Shown here: one piece after another, positions 43,301 to 55,300 of the stretch
How positions within the stretch are numbered: position 1 is the first letter of the stretch
Layout of the letters: every line of letters begins with the position of its first letter
Source: Aurelia coerulea
Taxonomy: Eukaryota > Cnidaria > Scyphozoa > Semaeostomeae > Ulmaridae
Direction of reading: 5' to 3'
DNA length: 64,000 nucleotides
Assembly (NCBI GenBank): GCA_039566865.1
Contig: CM076949.1
Span: 6,229,501-6,293,500, forward strand
Translations under genes and position numbers: made by a program
Notes under the pieces: generated by a model
The model's database searches: none
Seen by the model: the letters and a program-made list of their open reading frames with translations, nothing else
Told to the model about the DNA's origin: nothing

Positions 43301-46300
43301 TGCACTATGTGAGAATCTTCCCAAAAAACTGGGAATCGAATGTTTTACCAAATTGATACATTCTTTCAAAAGCAATGATGTCAGACTACATCTAAAGTTT
43401 TCTGTATCATAACAAAATCTAATAAATATATGGTAGAAGTAGGAATGTTTTCTCCATTTCTGCGGCAAAAATGTGTCCGTCACAGAGATTGCTGGATATC
43501 TTTGCACAAAGAGCTAAAGTAAAGTATTTCCAACACAAAACCTTCATGTCAGGATCCCAATGCGTTCAAAATTTAGCAAATTTGCTTTTCAGAATGGTCA
43601 TGGACCCTTTCTCTGAGACCCATGTCTAAAACACGATCATTTCTCTGATGATGCCGTGAACAGGAGTTCGATGCAGCATATCAGCCTGTTAGAACATACC
43701 GGGTGCGCCAAAATAAACTGTGCACGTTTGGCAGGCCACAATAAATCGCACAATGGATCGATTTTGAAGATTCATGACTTAATCTTTAGCAAAAAGCCTG
43801 AATTAGATTCTGGGTATTTTCTGCTTTCAGTTTTTAGAGCTAGGCCTTGACGCAAGTTTCTTAAAAGTTTCGTTTTCAAAAACACTGAAAACGATCAAAA
43901 AACATCGATCAAATTTTCTAAAGAATCGACATGAATGAACAAAGAGAAGACTAGTTCGTGGTGATTTGGGATTTAGAAATCGATTAATTGTATCGATTAA
44001 TTTATCGATTTCTAAATCCCAAATCGCCACAAGCAAGTTTCCTCTTTGTCCATTCATATTGTTTCTTTAGAAAATTTGATCGATGTTTTTTTTATCGTTT
44101 TCAGTGTATTTGAAAACGAAACTTTTAAGAAACTCACGACTCGACTAGCTCTAAGCTGAAAACCCTAGAATTTAATTCAGGCTTTTTGCTAAAGATTAAG
44201 TCATAAATCTTCAAAATCGGTCCATTGTACGATTTATTGTGGCCTGTCAAACGTGCATAGTTTATTTTGGCACACCCGGTATAATCTTTGGTTAATGTCA
44301 TGTGAAAACTGTTCAAGTATCAAATGATTTGATCCATTCGCTGAATATTCACCGGTAAGTTGAAAAAGAAAACATCAAGAAGGTAACATTATGCTTACCT
44401 TGGGCTGTATCCGTGACCTAGTGTTCACAGAGTAATTGGTGTCCTGTGACCCAGTCCTGTTTATCTGTGTATATGGTTACAGGGATTTTCAAATTCTAGC
44501 GTCTGTTAGTGTTGACCAATCAAATATCATGCTGTCTGATTCCCTGTGGCCCACTCGTATAACAGTTGATCTCGTACTACATAAACACCGGAATTTGAAA
44601 CCACAAAGTTATTCATACGTCATCTCGACCTTGAGAAGACTGACTCTGTGTACTGCTGGGGCACGGTACGGTTCTGGGACACTCTCTGTACTGGGTCACA
44701 GGACACAAAATACTCTACAGTACGGGAATAAACACACTTCCTACAAGGTAGGCGCCCTTGCATCAACGTAACATTATGCTTACCTCCATGACAGTTCCGA
44801 AGACCATGAGGCCATCATATTGGTTCAAAGCGTCGGCGGTTGTGGCGTAGGCTGTGTTGACATGGACGAAATGCATCTGAAAGGACAAAATTACACAACA
44901 ATTAACTGGACAGCTTTTTTCTTCTGAGGCTTTGGTAAAATTGATAATAAAATGAAAGATTATAGTCTTATGAATAGTGTATCGTACTTTTTTCCGGATA
45001 TCACTTGGTAATAGGGACTCACACCATTACTCTTATGAAGTGGGCCCCTTTAGGCCCATATAGAGTGGTTCCGTATTTACTAATCAAATTGCTGAAATTT
45101 AGTTTTCAGCCAATAAGGAGGTGCTATTTAGACAGTTGCTGTTGTTGCATACAAAAGACGGTTGATACGGCCTGAAGTTTTCGTAGCTGCGATGGATCTA
45201 TTTTGTTTCTCCAGAGGAAGATTACTACTTGAAAGGTATGTAATTTGCGATGCGTAGGTCAAGAAAACACTATTCTTTGTACTCAAAGTTTGCTTTTCAA
45301 TGTTGAAGCTCTTTAAACCGGACTTTGAAGCGATTTTGTTGAGTGTAACGGAACTCCCACTAGTTTAGGCCATTTTGAAACAGGGGGCCCACTTTATAAG
45401 AGTAATGGCATGAGTCCCTATTGAGCAAGTGATACCAGCAAATCAAAGAACGCAGGGAAACAAGGGACGAAAAGTCATCGTCCCCAGGGCCTTTTCGTCT
45501 CGATCCCAATATCACCAAGTGCCCTGGGGACGAGGTTGAACACAAGTATCGAGAAATATGACCACATCTCGAGTAGCAGCGAAGTGCTGCTGACTTGAGC
45601 GGTATTACAATATTAGAGTCATACATCATGAAATTAGGCCACCTTTAGAAACAGCGTTGTAATGCATGCCGGTTACCCAAGAGCCATTAAGGGTGCGTTG
45701 ATTGGTAATTCCAAACCTACCAAATTCAACAAGGATAACACAATAGCAAGAGTTGTTTTTGTTGACACCTGAATTCAAAGCGATTAGCAATTGCAGACAA
45801 AGGAAATTCCCTCAACCAGTAATTCAAAATTAACAAAGCCGAAAAGTTTCTCTGAAACCCAGGTAGCTATCGCGCTCGTTGTGCTTTCCAGAAATCGTTT
45901 TTAAAGCAAACACGAGCATATGTCGAAAGAAGAAAGATATATCTACACATCTACCACGGGCATTCTATTTCTTTGGTTCAGAGGCTGAGCAGTAAGTATT
46001 TTACTTACACCTAAAAAAATAAGAGAATTGAGTCGCCTCCGAATCGGCTTCTGAACCAGACAAATTAAATGCGTAGATATATCCTCCTTCTTTCGACATA
46101 TGCTCATGTTTGCTCTTAAAAACAATTTCTGGAATGCACAACGAGCGAGCTAGCTACCTTGGTTTCAGAGAAACTCGCGGCTTTGCTTGTTTGAATTACT
46201 GGTTGAGAGAATTTCCTTTGTCTGCAATCGCTAATTGCTTTGAATCGCGACGTCAATCAAAAGCTGCCCATGCTATTGTCTTACAAAATTTTTCCTTTTT

Positions 46301-49300
46301 ACAAAATTCTTAAAACAGTATTTGTTGTCGTGATCCTATGCTACATAAAAAAGTTGAAAAATTTCTTGCAAAATTTTTTTCGTGAGTTTTTCACTATCTT
46401 GCTGGTCTGGGATTTTGATGATTCGTTATGAAAATTTCTAATGTACAAAATACAGCAGAAATCTTACCTCTCCCGGATGCAAATGTGAAGCGTCTGATTT
46501 CATTGTATGCTCTGATCCAACACTGTCAGTTGCTCCCCAGTGGAAGTGAATTTGCCAAGGTTTGAATGTTTTGCCTAACAATGTGAATCAGTGAAACTGT
46601 AACCATGATATCAACATCAACAACAACAACGAAAGTTAGAGGGACTTACGTCATGAGTCTATAATCATCGAACAGTGTTTGCGATAAGAATCACTGGTAT
46701 GGACGCTTAACTGATGTTTATCGTGGTATTTGCTGCCTTTTTGGGCAAGAAAATCGTTAAATGGAGACCAACCGCACTCTGGTAAATGCATAGAACTAAA
46801 GGATACCTTAACCAAACGGAAAAAGGTAGGTACCATTGGAATTTCTAGGCCAAAAGCACGATTTAGCTCATTTTGGAATTAGGCCACATTCCGGACACCC
46901 AAGGAAGCAGGTCAGATTTGCTCTTCTGCGAAGCAAGAACAGGCTCCCAAGCCAACGGTATGGCCTTAAATAGGAAGTAGTGATATTCGAGAAGTGTTTT
47001 ATAAAGATTTTTAAGAATGAATGATGTACTAAGAATGCTGGATGCCCAGTTTGAGGCGCTATAACTCCGCGAAAATTGGAGATATTTTGACCGGCATCCA
47101 AACTTTTTGCGCAAACATATGGAGAGTAGATTTCTTAAAAAAATTTCGGGAAATTTTCAGCAGTTTTTTGTCCTGGTTGCGTTTTATGAAGGAAGGTATA
47201 ATTTAGAAAAATCTTCACAGGTTTCTTTTGAATTCTTCGCTTATTCGTCGTCTGATTGGTCCGTGAAAACGAAACTTGGCGGTCTCGTCCATGGCATGGT
47301 ATGGTATGGGCCACGAGCATGCGGCTATGTACGACGAATGATTCATATGCTGCTTTTTTCGCAGTTTGGTTACGAGTCCAAGTTTGAGCGGTCTCGGTTT
47401 GGTCAGCTGAAGTCTCGTTTTGTTACGAGATAACTGGGATTCATTGTAATCAGTCTACAAGGTAGGCACCCTTCATCTTGATCTTGATCAAATCAGTCAA
47501 AATTCTTTAAGACGCAAAGGATCATGCATGATAGAGCTTCCCTGAAGCCGTCTTTAGCTAGACTGATGACAGTGAGTCCCAGTTATCGCTCACCAAAACG
47601 AGACTAGTACCTACCAAACCGAGACCGCTCAAACTGGGACTCATAAACAAACAGCGAAAAAACCAGCCTGTTCGCTCCCAGTTCAAAGAGGACCAATCAT
47701 CTTGCAGGAAGCAAAATGCATAAATATGATTGGTTTATCCTGGAAATCTGTTTGCAAAGAAGCCGGTCTGTTATTTAAACCTGAACGTAAACAATAGCTG
47801 CCATTGCATTAATGAAACAACAGAATAGGCTCTCGGAGGAAAAAATGTTCACTACGGAGATTGCCCATATGGTCTTTTTCGTATTCATTTTTATTTTCTA
47901 TTCAATTTAGCACACAACAACGAAAAAGGCAGAAAAGGCCATGGGACTTGCATCTATATTCACCATTTGATATCCAAATCTCCGTAGCAAACATTTGTTT
48001 CCTCTGGGGGCCTATCCAACGCAAAACACAAATCATGGTGGCAGATCACTATTGCATTCGCTTTGCGTGTGTGTTGATGTATTATGCGGAATATAGATTT
48101 CTAAATAGACGCTCCCTTGGGCTCACCCGATTAGGCCGGAAAATTCACTGTTCGTTTATGAGTCGTAGTTGTAGCGGGGTATATCAGTTTGGCGGAGGAG
48201 CAAAACTCGACTCGTAATCAGTCTACACTCCCGTCACGAAAGTATCCGGACAGCCGAAACAAAATGGCGTCGAATTTGACCGTTGGTCCTTCGACCCCCA
48301 AACAAATTTGATACAAATTTAAACTTACCTTGGCAAAGATGATATCGCAACCCTACAGTGATGGGAGACTCAAATTTAATTTTGCCATTTTATAGCCAAG
48401 TGTCTTTTTGCTAACATTCACATGATTCCTAAAACGGCGATCTTTTCTGCTTTATTTGACATAAAATACAATCTTCTCCTGTCATGTAGCAGCCTCCAAG
48501 ACTGGAAATTTGTTGAACATATTGTCTTGTTTTCGATTGCTTTTCCTTCTCACAGCTAAATTCATATTTTGCGATCAAAACACTTCATTTTGCTTTGTTT
48601 TTCATTTTTTCATTTCTTCCTTGATTGCGTGATCCATAAACAAAGTTTTGGCGGTAAAATAATTGGTTTCCAGTCCCTGAAAAGGCCGCATAACGGCTGA
48701 ACTGTTTTGGGGTCGAAGGGCTAACGGTCAAATTTGACGCCATTTTGTTTCAGCTGTCCGTATACTTTCGTGACGGGAGTGTAGTCTTTAGCACGATCGT
48801 CTATGAACGCTTCACCCAAAGATCTTTGCTTCACCTAATAGAAGCACGAGTTATTAGACGCCGCAATTGTGCTTGATTCCCACTACTTTGTTCTTTTGCG
48901 GAAGAAAACGTTATTTACAACTATGGAGGAGAAATTGTTCCTCCACAGGTACAAATTAGTTGCAGCGCTCCTCCATAGAAGCACACCAGCAGTGTCTAAC
49001 CACCCATGATACAGGTATGCGCGACTAAAATTGACGGCATCCTCGATTTCGAACTGTTTCAAAAGATAATCAATATAGCCCCCGTCAGTTATGGCATATT
49101 TGTTGAGAAAATGTTCTTAACGGCTCAGAAATCTCATTTCCCTCGTTAAATAATTGTGGGTTATTCCATTCTTCTACTTATTTGAAACTATAACGTACCT
49201 AATATCCAGGTGAGTACCACAACCAAGCGAACAACAATTGTGGTATCATCCGTGTGCAAAAATAAGTAAATTCGCTAACAAGATGAAAACCAAAGTAGAC

Positions 49301-52300
49301 ATTCCTTGATAAGATTCTTTTGCATCTTATGAAAATAAGTTATTGCTATTCATGGGCGGCGGTTTTTCTCATCGTGTACGCCAACCGTACGATGCCACGA
49401 TACAAAAAGTTTGGAAAATGTTCTCACGCATTCTTCATTGGAAGCAGTGTACCTTAGGTCCCATTCACACTCCTCCGTTTCTGTTGTACGCGTACTTTAT
49501 GGAAAGAAGCTTTCGCGTTTTTCACGTGTTTGGCCGAAATTTGCAAAGGTTTATTCCGCGAGATTTCAAAGTTTATTCCCGCGAAATTTCCTAAGATGCA
49601 GAATCAAATACTGTAACTCCGTGAATTCTTTGCAGATTCGCAAGATTCTGGCATCAAAAATACATTTAAAAATCTTAGGAACAGGGTTATCTAGCCAGGA
49701 GCCTGTACATTTCATCGTTTCTTTTTAATATTCCATCAAACGTCGAACAATTGTTCTGGGACACCCTGTAGTTGAACTGATAGCAGTATGGATCCACGGT
49801 TTCCGCTTAAAATCTCAGCGTGACCGCAAAGGGTTCTGGGTGACAAGGGCTCCTTAAGGGGCTCGCAGGTGCAGAGTAAAGTCTTATTCACACACTGGCA
49901 AGTTAAACAAGCTTAAACTAAAACAGGTTATCAAAAGTGTCTAACCACAGGTATGCGCGACTAAAATTGACGACATCCTCGATTTCGAACTGCTTCAAAG
50001 GATAATAAATACAGCCCCGTCTATTATGGCATACCGAGTGCGCCAAAATAAACTATGCACGTTTGGCTGGCCAAAATAAATCGTACACTGGATCGATCTT
50101 GAAGATTTATGATTTAATCTTTAGCAGAAAGCCTGAATTAGATTCTAGGACTTTTTGCAAATTTTTCCGTTTTCAGTTCTTAGAGCTAGAAGCAAGTTTC
50201 TTAAAATGTTCGTTTTCGAAAACATTGAAAACGATTAAAAAACGTCGATTAAATTTTTAAAGATTCAACATGAATGAACAAAGAGAAAATGTTTTCAGGA
50301 GGATTTGGGGGTTTAGTACGAACTCTCGTACAGCAGGTTACAATTGGTCGATTGCTAAATCGCAAATCACCACGAAAAAGTTCTCTCTTTGTCCATTCAG
50401 TTTGATTCTTTAGAAAATTGGATCGATGTTTTTTGATCATTTTCAACGTTTTCGAAATCTAAAATTTTAGGGAACTCGCTTCTAGCTCTAAAAACCGAAG
50501 AAAAAAAATTTTCAAAAAATTCCAGTATCTAATTCAGGCTTTCTGCTAACGAATGAGTCCTAAATCTTCAAAATCGGTCCAGTGTGTACGATTTATTGTG
50601 GCCTGCCAAACGTGCATAGTTTATTTTGGCGCACCCGGTATTTGTTGAGAAAATGTTCTCAACGGCTCAGAATTCAGAGTGCTTTCCCCCGTTAAGTAAT
50701 TGTGGGTTATTCCATTCTTATACTTATTTAAAACTATAACGTACCTAACATGCCATGTGAGTACCACAATCAAGCGAACAACAATTGTGGTATCATCCGT
50801 GTGCAAAAATAAGTAAATTCGCCAACAAGATGAAAACCAAAGTAGACATTCCTTGATAAGATTCTTTTGCATCTTATGAAAATAAGTTATCGCTATTCAT
50901 GGGCGGCGGTTTTTCTCATCGTGTACGCCAACCGTACGATGCCACGATACAAAAAGTTTTGGAAAATGTTCTCACGCATTCTTCATTGGAAGCAGTGTAC
51001 CTTCGGTCCCATCCACACTCCTCCGTTTCTGTTGTACGCGTACTTTATGGAAAGAAGCTTTCGCGTTTTTCACGTGTTTGGCCGAAAATTGCAAAGGTTT
51101 ATTCCGCGAGATTTCCTATAAGATGCAGAATCAAATACTGTAACTCCGTGAATTCTTTGCAGATTCGCAAAATTCTGGCATCAAAAATATATTTAAAAAT
51201 CTTAGGAGCAGGGTTATCTAACCAGGAGCCTGTACATTTCATCGTTTCTTTTTAATATGACACAGGCGATGGTTGTAGGTTCTCGACCAAACCTAAAAAA
51301 GATTGCTGACAATAAAGTAGAGACCCCATCATTTGTTATTGATGGCGCTGAGATTGACATCGTTAAAAATGTAAAATATCTGGGAGTCCAACTGGCATTG
51401 TAGAGACAGAACAGTCAATCTAGGTAGGTGAATTGTTTCGAATTATGACTAATGGGCATTTACACATACTTTTATTATGAATTGCAGTTATTGTCAGTTA
51501 TCGATGAGCTTTAATCGGCCGTTTTTGTGGGAAGTTACTGTGGGCCTAAGTACCGCAGTTCGACCAATATTTATCAAATTTGTTGTTCGTTTTCTGACAG
51601 ACGGGGAAGGGACTTAGCAATGTTTTGCTTTGGTTTATACTTCGAAAGGCTTTGGCTGCCAGAAAAACATCTAAGTCCCGCTAAGTCCCAACATCTAATG
51701 CTCTGTTTCACCTGAAAACAAGATGCGGTTTTCGTCTAATTTGTCCAAAGAAACTATACGTGCCCCACAACAACGCTGAACAATATTCTCGTCTGGTTTC
51801 ACTGCTATATCTTCTCCTGGTAATTGGTCAATGCTATAAAGCTTTTGTGTGGATTTATTTTGTTTCAAAATCGGCGAATTGACATCTTGTAAAGCTTCCA
51901 TTATTTTAGGCCAGCATCACAGCTTTGTCCTTTCGCGCTCGTACAAAACTTCCGACTGATCGAATTTCAATGCGCAATTCCGATAATATGAATGGTACGC
52001 AAAGCATTGTGGGATACTATTCCGTCCCCCCCCCTGGGAGTCCAACTTGATGATAGCCTCGTTTGGGATCGGAATACGATATTATTATGTAGCAAACTGT
52101 CTCGTGCTCTAGGATTTTTGAAATATGCCAAAAAATTCGTACCCAAGGATACCTTAATCAAAATGTATCATGGCATCGTAGAGCCACATTTCCGTTATTG
52201 CAGTTCTGTTTGGGGAGGCTGCAGTGAAAACAGATTGCAAACCATACAAAAATTGCAAAATCGAGCTGCAAGAATTGTCACCAATAGCAGCTATGATGTA

Positions 52301-55300
52301 TCCGCCTCAAATTTGATCAAGGAACTAAATTGGCCAACGGTTACGGAAATGATAAAATGCGAGACAGCTACTATTACATACAAAGCATTGTCTAATTTGC
52401 CTCTCTCAGGCTAACTCCGTTGTTTTTCATTTATTTTTTTATTTTAGATTGTAAATATAGGTAATTTGTTAGTAATTTTTAGTAATATTGTAAAGTTTGG
52501 CACGGCCCCCAGTTTTTTTTCATTTTTTTTCATTTTAAAATTGTTTACCCAGGGTACAAATTCAGTATAAATACTGTTTTACAATTGGCCCTGCAAAAAA
52601 TTACTTACAAAATTAAAGAATTATATACTACAAAATTTACAATAAAAAGAGCGGAATACGTCAAAATTAAAGATATATTAATTTACAGCGATACACCTCC
52701 ATATATAAAAGGTTTATTTTTCATTGATTTTGGACTTGAAGGCATTGATTGAGGGAGCCATCTTTGTATCCAAATCAAGACTGTTCCAGAGACTGGCCCC
52801 ACGATAAGCAAAGGATTTTTGGCCATTGCCAGTTCTCAACATGGGTATTGCAAGGTTTGTTTTAGAGTTTCTTAACTCTCTTGGATGTACCTCGGACGAT
52901 CTCACGAAGAGATCGCTAAGATATTGAGGTGCAAGAGAGTTAAGAGATTTGTAAACCATAGAACCTGTTTCTTTATTTATCAGCTTTTGTACAGATGGCC
53001 AACCAAGTCTCTGGAGCAAAGGAGCTGCAGATGCATCGAAAGGGCTATTTGTTACTATTCTGGCTGCTTTATTCTGTAATTTTTGAAGCACGTCTAGCTT
53101 TGAAGCACCACAAGAGCCCCAGACAGAACAACAGTAGCTGAAATGTGGCTCCGTGATGCTTCTATATAAATTTATCAAAAGTGTCAGTTTGAACAAAATT
53201 TTTTGCATACTTCAATAGGCCAATAGCTCTGGAGATCTTCTTTTGAACCGCGCTTATATGACTTTCCCAGGTAAGGCAATTATCAATCATGACCCCGAGG
53301 TATTTTGTTTCGTTTACCAGGTTGATTTCCTCGCCCCCTACTTTGAAAGAAGGAAGTGTGCTAAGATTGTTTTTTAGTTTTTTAATTTTTGGCTTTGAAC
53401 CAATTATCATAGCCTGGGTTTTAACAACATTAAGGGAAAGCTTATTGCCTTGTAGCCACCTTTCAATGTACGACAGCTCCTCGTTGATTACTAGGTCCAG
53501 TTCCTCACTTTTATCAGAAGAATACGAAATTGCTGTGTCGTCGGCATACATGGTTGCCTTTGCTTTCTTTAGAGCAAATGGCAAGTCATTTATGTATAGT
53601 AGAAAAAGAAGAGGCCCTAGGCACGATCCCTGTGGCACTCCAATATCAATATTTTCAATGCTAGAAGTTGTGCCATTGACTCTGCAGTACTGCTTCCGAT
53701 TATCAAGATAAGAACTGAACCATTTGTGCGCAAGTCCAGTAATTCCATAAAATTGCATTTTATCTAAGAGTATTTGATGGTCAACCGTGTCGAATGCTTT
53801 CTTGAGATCTATAAAAATCATCGCAGTATACTTCCCACTGTCTATGTCAATGTACCAATCACTAGTTCCTTTTAGCAGACATGTCACAACCGAATGCAGA
53901 GAACGAAATCCTGACTGGTGAGACGCTAGATACTTGTGCTTATCTAGGTACTGGTATAACTGATCATATATAACCTTTTCGAAGAGTCTTGAAACGACCG
54001 GTAGAACAGAAATAGGCCTGTAATTTGAACGGTCATCAGGCTTGCCTCCTTTGAAAATAGGGGCCACACGGGCTATTTTCCAACTTTCTGGAAAAGACCC
54101 CGAAAATATGGAAAAGTTAAAAATATCACAGATGGAATTACAAATCACGGGGAATGCAATTTTAAGGAAGTTACTCGCAATGCCATCTGATCCAAACCCA
54201 AGTGATTTTTTCATTTTACCCAGAGCTCTATTAATAGTAGTTATATCTACATGATGAAATTTAAATTCAGTCGGTTGCTCAGTGGATTCATTTATTTTGT
54301 ACTCTCCACACAAAAGGGGGTTGGGTTGCTGTGGTATCTTAACACTAAGATTACTTCCCACACTACAGAAAAACTCGTTCATAGACCTGGCGATACCTGA
54401 ATTCTCACTAATTACCTCTCCATCAACATTAAGAGATCCAACGTTGGTTGTCTTCGATCGTTTATTTAGTAAGAGATTGAGCGTTTTCCAAGTTTCTTTA
54501 AGATTTCCTTTTTCAAGGGCGATCTTTTTGGAGAAGTATTCCCGTTTCAAACTTTTGTTTAGATTATTGACTCGGTTACGAACGTGTCGGTATGAGGCCA
54601 TTAAAATTGAAGAATTATTCTTGATGGCCAGGCTCTTAAGTTTATCCCTTGTACAAGCAAGGGCTTTAAATTCCTTAGTCAACCATGGGGAGTACTTATC
54701 AGAAACTTTAAATTCTGTTAGTGGGGCGTGTTTTTCAATAACTAAAGAGAGTAGATATGACCACTTGTTGACTGCCTCATTAATATCTTTACTTGAACTG
54801 ACGATATTGTCCCAGTCAATCTGACCTAGATCCGACAAAAAATTGTCACTGTTGAAATTTTTCAACTTTCTAGTGGATATAGTTTTACGTTGTCGTTTTG
54901 TGGAGCCCATAAATTTCCTAGTTACATAAACAAGATAGTGATCGCTTAAAGTAATATTAAAGACGCCAGATGCAACCACGTTTTCAGGCTTGTTTGTGGC
55001 TATGTGGTCAATAAGCGTTGATGTAGTTAACGTCACTCTTGTAGGCTCACCTATCATTTGCGTTAGGCCAAACAAGTCATAGATCTCAACTAAGTGTGCA
55101 GTATTATTGAGTGAGCTACTGTACTCATCAGCTACCTTTAACGAGAAGTCACAGTTGGTATCACCCAGGATAATCATTTCTTTGTTTTCTCTATCGAAAA
55201 ATTCTAAATTTCCTTCCAGTTTTTTGAAGGACTCAACAGGGGCAGATGGAGGTCGGTACCAGGCGAATATTAGAAAATTCCTGGCTCTTACAGGTTCAAT

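Larger units (their letters stand above)
51258..52520 (+). pseudogene. 5'-truncated plus-strand LINE, RT C-terminal part
   Basis: Encodes MVVGSRPNLKK, VKYLGVQL (51258-51392), then after a 641-bp insertion DDSLVWDRN, LGFLKYAKKFVPKDTLIKMY, FRYCSSVWGGC and LQNRAARIVTNSSYD, to a TAA at 52412-52414. The ending is early relative to the related minus-strand LINE. The 3' UTR continues to about 52510 (TTTGGCACGGCCCCCAG) and probably resumes at about 57235-57297, beyond the inserted minus-strand LINE, where an A-rich AATGAAAAATGAAAG tail ends at the duplicated TAATAT. Confidence 0.85.

Noticed and set aside
49343..51255. Similar open frames of 83-118 codons at two places
   Set aside because: They are the same stretch in two units of a recent tandem duplication. 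The frames differ in reading register and lack conserved-protein features.
54282..54824. 180-codon plus-strand open frame
   Set aside because: Antisense shadow of the minus-strand LINE ORF2, with no protein motif of its own. The same applies to plus-strand frames at 53289-53711 and 55107-55455.
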